From Syngnathus acus (taxonomy: Eukaryota; Chordata; Actinopteri; Syngnathiformes; Syngnathidae): DNA of 64,000 bases. The DNA is taken from contig NC_051094.1 in NCBI RefSeq assembly GCF_901709675.1, positions 9,666,501 through 9,730,500 of the forward strand, written 5' to 3'. Made by a program: the position numbers and the translations under genes. Shown one piece after another: positions 34,460 to 64,000 of the stretch. Every line of letters starts with the position of its first letter. The stretch's first letter is position 1. A model generated the notes under the pieces. That model ran no database searches. It saw only the letters and a program-made list of their open reading frames with translations, and was not told the origin of the DNA.

Positions 34460-36047
34460 TCAGATGTCCATTTCGAACTGTGCGTCATCAACTTAAAAAC
34501 AAACAAAGACACAGTTTTTATTTCCCTTGTATTTATGAGATGTATGCCTGCAGAATCCTTTGCTCTGATGACCAGTCAAATCTCAGCCTTTGCGATAAGC
34601 AAATAATTTCAAAACTTCTTTATATGGCAAATGCAATTAATCTTTCAACCTTAGTAGTGAAGTCATATTTGCAGTAATTTTTTGTTGTGCAAAAAAAACA
34701 TTGATGTCTATAAACATAAAATGATCAAATAAAAAAACAAGTCTCACAGTGAGTGAGTGTCGGGGTTGGTGACATATTCTTACATCCCTGGGACAAATGA
34801 GTTCCTTGCACATCATTTGTAATCTCCAAACATCATAAACTGTGCAAGTGTAAGATTTTTTTTAATAAAATGATAATTAATGCATTACCTGTGCACCTAA
34901 GATTTTATAAAAGCATTCACTGTAGCTTTAATTCTATGTATTTGTGTGTTATTTTGATTCAATAGACTTGGCTTGTATGAAAATTTTGTAAAATTGAAGA
35001 AAGAATATTCTATAGCAGTTCTCTTGAACATACCACTGGTGTTGTTTGGAGCTGCACCACTGTTGTTTAGTCGTTCTCCATCGCTGTCCTTCTTGTCATT
35101 GGTTCCTGCGGAGGGAGGACTTGTCACACCGGGAATGTCTGGAAGGCGCGGAGGGGTCTTGGCCAGCGGAGAGCTGCGACACCCCAGCAGGAACTTTCGG
35201 TCATAGATAATTCTGGTACCTTTAGAGTAGACACACAAATCATCATTCCAAAACATGCCTGATTTAATCCAGTCAATGCCTTTCTGGACTCCTTTATCCC
35301 CATTGCCACACTCAGCTGAAGGTTGCTGATAGTATATTTATAAATTTGCTTTCCTTCTTCTATTCAAGAGGTTTCACGTTTTTGAATTGAGGAAAATACA
35401 ACCATCCAAGTGTGGGAAGGTTGGTTTGGTAGGTGTTATTTGTTGAATGGATGAATCTCGTCAATTATAACCTTCCCTACATACTGACTCCTAATACATT
35501 CCTATAAATGTATGTATAACTCAATGAGGAGTGACGTCACACACCGAGCAGTATTCAATTAATACAACCCATGTACATGAAAGATAATCAAATGAGGATG
35601 TCCCTCTCACATTACTTGCAGACGAGATTAAAACCGTTTTGTCACTATTGTCTGTCTTTGTTCTGTTGAACTTGCAGAGTGGAGCGGGTCTTTAGCTTTA
35701 GTGACGAGTTAAAACACAGAATATATGTGAAAACTAATGGAAGTTTGCTGCTCAAGCTGAAACATTTCCTGTCATAAGCGACCGTGAACCAGAGCAGCTA
35801 GCATTAGCATAGCTTGTCTCGACTGAAGGCAAACTAAATGTCTGCAACATCCATTATCCACGCTCATGGGGGACTCACATGACCAAAGTGATGACGAAAA
35901 AATGTACGTACCACCCGGAGTGGTGCTGAAAAGGGTGCCGCCGGGAGTAGTGGAGTAATCTTGGGGCATGTGCTCAGCATCGTGGATGGCCACCCTTCTG
36001 ATCGACGGGATGGCCGTAGCATTGCTCGTCTGGCATTCGGTGGACAT
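34460..36047 (-). CDS. eif4ebp1: eIF4E-binding protein (4E-BP1 type)
   Basis: Small translational repressor that binds eIF4E until mTORC1 phosphorylates it. Three exons on the minus strand: 36047-35912, 35219-35034 and 34491-34460. They total 354 nt, 117 aa (human 4E-BP1 is 118). It contains the phospho-threonine blocks [18 protein letters not shown], the eIF4E-binding motif YDRKFLL (canonical YxxxxLphi), the TPP/IPGVTSP phospho-sites, and the C-terminal TOS motif FEMDI contacted by Raptor. The N-terminal RAIP motif reads TAIP. Paralogue choice (1 rather than 2) rests on [14 protein letters not shown] resembling 4E-BP1 and on the neighbouring ank1. Confidence 0.93.
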
Positions 36048-36429
36048 GTTCTCCAGTCCAGAGTACACGTTTGAAACCAAAGTGGAATGGAGCTAACCAA
36101 ACAATCTGCTTTTAGCTCCAGTACAGCTGAGCTTCCACCACCGCGCCGTGCCTCGGATACAACAATTCTTGCATAAACAAATATAAATACCTGATTATCC
36201 CTAAATGCAAATACGTGTAAAAACTGTCACATTTCAGCAGGCGTGTACAAATGCACGGGAGGTTCAGGTTCTTTGTTACGAACTAAACACGTCCCCCTTA
36301 CTTGCACAAAACCAGACCAGACAGACAGGCTCAGTAACATCTACATATGGACACAGTGAGCGGACACCACCCCCAAGTGGCCAACAGTGATTCATGCATT
36401 CGGTAATCTAAAATATAGTTCCCAATTAT

Positions 36430-36672
36430 TTCCTCAGCCGCCCTATGTATCAGTCAAGCTCCAGTCACATCTGTGCATGGGTGCGGGGGGTCCAAGTACT
36501 GGTCAGGATGCTCCTTGGATGCCTCTTTGGTGAGGATGTTCCACCACATCCTACTGGGAGGAGGCCCCATGGGATGACCCAGGACATGTTGGATTTAAGA
36601 GATTATGTCTCCTGTCGAGCCTGGGCCTTCACCCAGAAGAGCTGGACCAAGTGGCTGAGGAGAGGGAAATAA
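36430..36672 (+). repeat. Degenerate retroelement fragment
   Basis: The plus-strand frame reads MLLGCLFGEDVPPHPTGRRP and later LRDYVSCRAWAFTQKSW. This pattern recurs widely in fish genomes as a LINE-associated repeat. It ends in a T-rich tail. It is not an independent gene. Confidence 0.55.
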
Positions 36673-39600
36673 TTGTTTTTTTTTTTTTGGTGTGGAATTT
36701 AACAGCTACTGTATGATTATGAGGTACTTAATAAAGTAACTAAAATATTTTGTTTTTCATCACTATGTTGTAGCAATTGTGTAAAATAGAGGTGCATGAT
36801 TTGTTTGATCATCCAAAATAAAACATCCACAAACACATTGCATTTCTTTATTAATTTTGTAAATGTTGAGCTGGTGTACAGAGTAGGTTGTCAACAGATG
36901 TTCTTGGATTTGATTTGATTGAAAGTTTTTTTTTTGTACATGTCGACTTAAAATTCATGTTCGCTTCCCCATAACAATAATAAAAAAATGCAAACAAAAC
37001 AAGTTCAAATACCCGCGAGACCCTTATTCATCCTCAGGTGCAGGCATTACCCAGAAGTCAACAGTCTCTTTGTAGCTACATCTGAAGGTTTGATGCTAAA
37101 AGTACATCCATAACATAACTAGAATCCCAGTTGAAACGTAGGGGTGCATAGCATTCTAAGTAAATATATATATTCTCATATATATTCATATACATATATG
37201 TATAGCCTTTTATGTTAAAAACATTTTCTGTGCATGTGTGCATTTGCATTCCTTAGTATTGAGTAATATGCTATTGCGTTAATATCCATCCATTCTAAAA
37301 GGAATATACAGTACATGTCCTCCCTAATTTTTGCAATGGAAATATTTTTGCGTGAATTGGTGCATGGTGTCACTTCTGTTATCTCTTCATCAGAATAAAG
37401 CGTCTCTCTGCGTGCACATAATAGCAAGACTCCTCCACGTGTCACCATGAGGAAAATACTGTACAGTATAGGGTAAGGCGTGGGGGGGATTGGGGGTGGG
37501 CTGTGTTGAGGGAAAATACTCGTCATCATCTAACCATTGGAGCCACTGGGAATTTTTTTTGCAGCATCTATTGTCTTCATAATAGATCCCCAACCCCAAC
37601 CCAACCCTGACATCAATAGCAGCCCCTGCTTTAAAAACAAAGCCCTTATGAGCAAAACATAAGGGGAAGTGTAGCGTTACACTTTTTCTCTTTACCTCAT
37701 TGGTGTATGGAAATGCATCAAACAGAAAAGGGATGCTTAGTGTCAACAATGTTTGTGGTTCGAGTCAAATTAATGGAACATATGCTTCCATGAGGGTGAT
37801 TGATGATCAACAGCAAGTACAGTGTGTACAGTATATTTTTCATCTACTATAGAATAGAGTCAATACATTAACACATAACAAGTACAGTATTACCAAGACT
37901 TTACATTCATCTGTGGCTGCTAAAAAACAAACACATAATAGATCCATGTTTATTGCAACTTTTTGTGAGACTAATCAGTGGTTGTCAACACAACCCCATG
38001 AAGAAAAGGCTTGCAGGTAGTCAAATGAGATGAGATGGCACATTTTCCCAAGGTAAATCAATCTTTCGACTTGGGAATTGACTGTAATGGTGGTGACAAA
38101 ACAAATAGTGAACTACTTTGCTGACAAATGATCAGCATGAGGACATTTTCCCCTAATGTCAAATCAACGGCCTCTTTGAACGACTTCAAAAATAGTTTCA
38201 AAGAGGCAAACATGTGCAATTCAAATGTACTGACATCATTTCTGAATGGAGTAAAGCTGCGACTAACAGACTGAATGCCCGACTGTGACCCCCGGAATCC
38301 TCTCTCCGTGTCTTTTTATTAGCGCAATTATTGCTTCCTCAGCACAAGACATAATGACAACTAAACACGCTTGAGCGAGGGTGGGCTCACAGTTGTGGCT
38401 CAGTCTCTCTTCACAGTGATTGCTGGCCGGCTCTGCTACACGTGGCCAAGCGGACAAACACGGAAGCTCAACATATTGACTGCCTTCAACCAAAACGAGT
38501 GACATCCTAATAGCCTCAAGGATAGGGACGACTTTGGATGCCATCAGGGGTTCTGGAGGTGGACAGTACTGCTACATTGTTTCAGGTCATAACGGGAAGC
38601 AAAAGTTGTACTTTGGCTCACATTGATAAACATAAACCTCACGAGTATAAGAAAATTGCGACATAACTTCTCCAGGTTATCTGCCACTTCCAATGTCTTA
38701 TTGCGGGAAGGTCACACACGGCCTCCTTCACATCTGTACTGTAACAGTAAATGACATGTCATACTCTCTTTGTGTCAAATCAGAGGGGCAAAAAAAACAC
38801 ATGGAGGGCATGGGAAAAGGTAGGTCACATTTGTATGTTGCTGTCCTCACAAAGATATAGATATATATATATATAATTGTACAGTATAGGTTCAGATTGA
38901 ATGGGAGGGAAGAGTACCGTAGCAGCATCAGTGGGATGATAAACAATACACTACAATTTAGTGCATACCACTATGTACAAGACACTTATCCTTAGGTGAT
39001 GGTTGTAGCACTGATTTTTTTTGTAGTGTTGCTTTTTGCTCAAGGAGAGGTCATAGGTCGCCACTACACAGAGCTCTACTGTAACTGTTGTTGCTCCCGT
39101 TTTTTGGAAAGTTAGAATACTGTTTCCTGATTGGATGATGTTTTCTGATTGGATCACACGTAGCCTGCATTGCACCCAGCTGACTTGACCCATGCCCACC
39201 CCCCCACTTTCGGAATTTGTAGCTAAAGACAGGCCATGCGGTGACAGTCACTCATGCTGACAGACAACAGGAAGCATGTTTTGGGTGCTACTTTTTTGTC
39301 TGTTTTGTTTTATAGGAAATCATGCTTCTACTTTAGTAGTTTGTCCTCATGTTGTTTTTTTTTGTTTTTGTTTTTAAATAAAAAAAAAATAAAGAGGTTG
39401 GTAAAAACTACAATTATCCTTCCGGTATGTGCGACAGCAGTGACTTGGTGCCATTCATTTCCTTTGTCTGCCTTTTTTGTTTGTTTGCTTGTTTGTGAGT
39501 GTTCTTCAGTTTGTGTCAGCTGTTGCTGGTCATGTGTCCATGTAGGAGGTTTTGGGGGACGGGCTCGACTCCTGCAGAGAACTCTGAGGACAGAGGAACA

Positions 39601-40245
39601 CATGCTCATTTAGAACAATGCCCATTTTCCCCAGACCACATTTTCAAACCACTATTGATGATAACAATGACTATTAGGCATGCAAACTACAGTGGCTGAG
39701 CTTTTGGGGTCAACATGTACTCTGAATTATCACAGATAGGTTTATACTATTTAGTACTGCCTTGAGATATTGAGTATAATTTGTTTCATGCTTGCAACTC
39801 AAAACAATTGTGTCAGATATAGTCTTGCCCATTGAAATTGAGTTAATCCACACTCCATATAACAACAACAACAACAAAATATGAATGTGTTTCTCAATAA
39901 GGAAAATGTCACCTCATAATATTCTGCTTTGCAAAAGAATGTAGTTATAACAAGATTAGGTAGAATTTAATTTGGAAATCATTGCGACTCATTCTGTTGT
40001 ATGCAACCTGGCTACGGGTGGCAGTATAATGCACTCACGCAGATAGAATAGAATAAGCATTCATTATTTGGCAAATCGCTTTTTCTTGTGACGTGAAGTG
40101 AGTTCACTGCCACCATACAGAGCTACTATCATAAATGTTTGCTCGCAAAAATTCTAATCACCCAAAATGACGACTAACAGATTGCAAAACTCACGTCGGG
40201 TCACTTACAGCTCAAGACATTACTGTACTGTAACTGTCAGTCAAT

Positions 40246-40495
40246 TACCGTATTTTCCGGACTATAAGGCGCACCTAAAAACCTCAAATTTTCTCAAAAG
40301 CCGACAGTGCGCCTTATAATCAGGTGCGCCTTATATATGGACCAATATTAAGCCACTACAGCAGGCGTGTCCAAAGTCCGGCCCGCGGGCCAAATGTATA
40401 TATCATACGTATATATGGACAAAGTTTTAAAATGGGCCATTCATTGAAGGTGCGCCTTATAATCCGGTGCGCCTTATAGTGCGGAAAATACGGTA
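40246..40495. mobile_element. MITE with TACCGTATTTTCCG termini
   Basis: The left end TACCGTATTTTCCGGACTAT matches the reverse complement of the right end, with the GGCGCACC motif following in both. About 250 bp, with no coding. A different repeat piece (GTGTCCAAAGTCCGGCCCG, near 40367) lies inside it. A short duplication at the borders cannot be resolved. Confidence 0.75.
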
Positions 40496-42269
40496 CACAA
40501 GATTGTGGGGGGAAACTAATCTTGCCTAAATAAAGCTCCTCAACTCTCTTCAACAGTCCACTGGCAGCAAGATACCACCAGATGGTGACAAAGCAATACT
40601 GTTATTGCTTTGGCCTCAGCACAAAAAACTATAAATAAGTGAGATTTTCCAGGAAATGTTAGGTTACCCCCTTCAAAAATGCAGGTGTTCACTGTAAAAG
40701 TAGTCTTATGAAAGAAATACTTGACCATATTTGAACTTTATCTATCCTCCACCTCCCTTTGCATTGGATATCCTGTTAACAACATGTAAGCGAGCATAAA
40801 GAATCTTGTCGCGCTTGCTGAACGTTCAGCTGTCAATTACTAGAAATACCAACAATCCAAGGAATGTAATAGCCCCCACAGTTGGAAAGGGCAAGTACCA
40901 CACGCTCACGCATAGACATATGCATGCGCACATAGATACAAGCTCGCAAAGCTGCACAAAAGCAAGGTCACGTTGACCTTGACAACAAACACACCTCCGT
41001 CATAGCTACTCTGAATTCAAGAGTAATTACATTATTCACCCCTCCGACTCAGAACCTTAATCTTCATACACAGGATATTACTACACACGTACAATAAACA
41101 AATACAACAAAATAAAATGCTGCCTTTATAAATGCAATTCTATGAATATATTCAAAATATTGCTGTTCATCAAAATGATTTAGTAGTCATCCTTCAGTTT
41201 TGCTGTGCCAGCATCACACAGCAGTAGTATTAGTGGTGAAGTTAAAGGTACATTCAATGGCATTTAATCCACAGAGTGGATTAAATGGTCTCGCCCAGCA
41301 CACGTCATAACGAGGCGCACTGTGGGTGAGTCCCGTACCTGCGGGAAAGCAGCACTCAGCCTGCCTCACTGCTTAACTCTTCGCAGGCTGGCACATTTCA
41401 CTATCTGAGCACCTTTCTTCATAGTATCCACAGTATCGGGCTACAGTCGGAGGAAGAGATGGGATGACAGGGACGGAACCAAAGGTGGGAGGGAATATTA
41501 GTGAGGCAAAAAGTTGAGGGAAACCAGGGAGGCAAAAAAAAGAAGGGGATGGACAGAATAAAAAACAGTCAGAGGTGAAGAAAGAGGGAAACAAGGGGGA
41601 ACAAAGAAATGATATACACGTATATAGATATATAAATATACTAAGAGGCAGGCAAGGACAAAAGCGGTGGCTGGCAACTGAAGATAAGAACTATGTCAGC
41701 TATGTGAACTGGAGAAATGAAGGGTGGATTGACAGCACAGAGTCACAATTGAAGTACTACAGACTTTAATGAGGTCTCATTCATGAAGGCTTCGTCGACA
41801 TACAGGACAAACACGTGAGGTAGGTGCAGTTTAGTGATTGTTACAATCACTGGAAACTCTAATCGAGTGATTGGTGAGCATTAAAGCTGGAGTGATGACA
41901 GCAGCGGAGCAATTTTGCTTTCAACGTACATGCAGAGGAACCTCCGAAGGTGAACGCTAAAGAGTGACACGAAATGGAGTTTGAGCAAAATGGTTGGGAA
42001 AAATATGCTTCAGACGAAAACTTGACGTGAAATAGCAAATGTGGTGAGACGATTGACCTAACATGACAGTTTCAAACTCATTTTAGTGACCCTATCAAAG
42101 AAGCCCAAGTGGTGATAAATGACAGAAAGAAAACGTGTGATGATGATCAGGACAATAACTAATGCATTAGCTATGGCATAAAATCAGGGCAGGAGATTTT
42201 TTTCAAAAATATAAATGTGAAGTGTCTAAATAGATATATATGTTAAATGTTACTGCTAATGGTTCTTTG

Positions 42270-42400
42270 TGTGTCGCCTTTAATTACTGGCAACCATTGC
42301 AGGGTCTACCCTGCCTCTTAAGCAAAGTCAGCGATTTTAGGCTCCAGCTAAAGACAAGCGCGATACAAAATCAATAGATGGATAGATGGATGGATGAAAG
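42270..42400 (+). repeat. L2-like/SINE 3' tail with GATG microsatellite
   Basis: CTGGCAACCATTGCAGGGTC, then TAGGCTCCAGC, then ATAGATGGATAGATGGATGG reproduces the common fish retroposon tail in degraded form. Confidence 0.6.
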
Positions 42401-42721
42401 GATGAATGAAGGGAAAGGAAAATAAACATTGAATTCAACCAGCATCGCATAACGGATTGTGTTCAACTTTGGAGGTTCCACGCTTGTCCCACATACATCA
42501 CACGCTTCTTCTTAACCTCTTTAAAATTATGATCATCATCATAGTGAAGCTCATGCATGTTAAGCTTCTTGGTGACCTTGATAAGACTCAGGAGCTCACT
42601 CAAGCCTCACCAAGAAACATGATGTAAATCAAAGCGCCATATCAGATGACTGCATCATCTGATTTGATTCAGTCCATCTGGTCTAAAGGGAGGGCAGGGG
42701 GTGACACAACCGGCTTGCAGA

Positions 42722-63050
<20,329 letters not shown>

Positions 63051-64000
63051 CTGAGGGAAAAATCCATTTTATCATGAAGGGATTACACAATGATTCCCTA
63101 AACAACAAATCATAATGACATCAACAAGACAGACACTTGTATATAAATCATGCATGATAAAAAAAATTAGTTTGCTGACAGAAGCTGAAACACTCAAACC
63201 AGAGCAGGCCATTACTTACACAGGACACCACAGATCATTAGCAAAAAACAAAGTCTACAAAGATGAAAATGAGAATGAAATCATTTTCATTTGATCAATG
63301 ATCATGACAGCAGAAGGAGCGGACGGCGGCAGAGGTGGAGGAGGACTGGAGCGAGATGGCAGGCCGCTGGTCTCGTGGCTGGGAAGAATACAAGCCGTGT
63401 GGGATAGGTCTGACCTCACACAGCCTTCCTTCAGCCGCACAGGACATGTGAGGTTGGACCTTTCCCGCACCACTGATATTATTCCTCTGAGTGGAGAGAC
63501 CACAGCAGACCATCACTCTACTGCAAACATAGGAGAGCGGTGTGGAAGGAGGAAGATGCAAAAAAAAAAGAGAGGGCGACTTAAATAAAGAACACACTAA
63601 AACGGGGGGGGGGGGGGGGGGGGGGCTGGGCTGTTGTTGGGTGGAGAGAGAAAGGAAAACAGAGTGAAGCAGTGTGCTGGTGAGCAAGCCATTCTCAAGA
63701 CACCACCGTCACCACAGTTTAGACCCCCCTTGCACCCAAAATAGTACACTAGCAGACAGAATGGCAATGCATCATGTAAAAGTCACAACCAGCAATTTGT
63801 ATCATCTGAGGCTCGATTTTTGTAGACAGTGTATGGCGCCATCTTGATTTTGGTGCCTGGCCTAATTGTCAACCGTGAGTGCACACACATCATGCAGAAA
63901 AAGGCAAATGTTCCACAATTTTGAAGCCTCTTGGGGATTATTCTTAATCATTCAAATATGACAAGGTGATTAAACACTCTTCTCTGTAATGTGCCAAATT
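63051..64000. other. ank1 intron at window edge
   Basis: No further ankyrin exon is recognised up to 64000. Contains the poly-G run at 63604-63625. Confidence 0.6.
63604..63625. repeat. Poly-G run of 22
   Basis: Uninterrupted G22 in an ank1 intron; a polymerase-stalling, error-prone and possibly quadruplex-forming tract. Confidence 0.9.

Larger units (their letters stand above)
36673..42721. other. Region downstream of ank1, repeats and probable 3' UTR
   Basis: No coding region with family or splice support. Minus-strand AATAAA signals occur at 38315-38320 and 36847-36852, so the ank1 3' UTR could run far into this stretch. It holds a MITE (40246-40495) and an L2-like tail (about 42270-42400). 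Confidence 0.45.

Noticed and set aside
36445-36672. 75-codon frame ending SWTKWLRRGK as a gene
   Set aside because: Its wording matches a widespread fish retroelement-derived pattern and it has no gene context.
63298-63588. 96-codon plus-strand frame in the last kilobase
   Set aside because: It lies in an ank1 intron, with low-complexity composition and no domain or splice support.

Overview
The window is vertebrate nuclear DNA, almost certainly from a teleost fish. Genes are split into many short exons with GT-AG introns (two GC-AG), intergenic spaces are short, and fish-type repeats are scattered through: TTAA-flanked MITEs, L2-like tails, and tRNA-like modules. Protein identities come from sequences I recognise. 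No search was run, and exon borders were read by eye from splice consensus and reading-phase continuity.

Layout, left to right. (1) The 3' half of osbp2 (+), an ORP-family sterol/PI4P transfer protein; its 5' part lies outside the window. (2) A 27-exon coiled-coil gene (+, 9148-15900, about 1,077 aa) that I could not name. It has two X-box-like RFX motifs just upstream of its start, which suggests a centrosomal or ciliary role. (3) ccdc117 (-). (4) tcn2, transcobalamin (+), divergent from ccdc117 and sharing a short promoter region with a perfect CLEAR/E-box palindrome. (5) dguok, mitochondrial deoxyguanosine kinase (+), with an ETS/YY1-type TATA-less promoter. (6) A nodal-family ligand gene, probably southpaw (+), with a TATA box about 290 bp after the dguok poly(A) signal. 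(7) A transposon island (about 28.9-32.6 kb) with long terminal inverted repeats. Inside it is a tandem array of 235-bp units, each carrying a near-perfect 90-bp hairpin. (8) eif4ebp1 (-). (9) ank1 (-, 42.7 kb to beyond the window). This holds about 22 ankyrin repeats, the ZU5-UPA spectrin-binding block, the death domain, the regulatory C-terminus, and an internal first exon for the muscle-specific small ankyrin (sAnk1).

The genes do not form a pathway; the linkage itself is the informative part. From general knowledge, OSBP2, TCN2 and CCDC117 are on human 22q12, EIF4EBP1 and ANK1 on 8p11-12, and NODAL sits beside EIF4EBP2 on 10q22. The nodal-4EBP-ankyrin block here therefore looks like the sister copy of the human NODAL/EIF4EBP2/ANK3 region, with a nodal gene that mammals lost. 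The most unusual DNA is the hairpin tandem array inside the 29-32.6 kb element.
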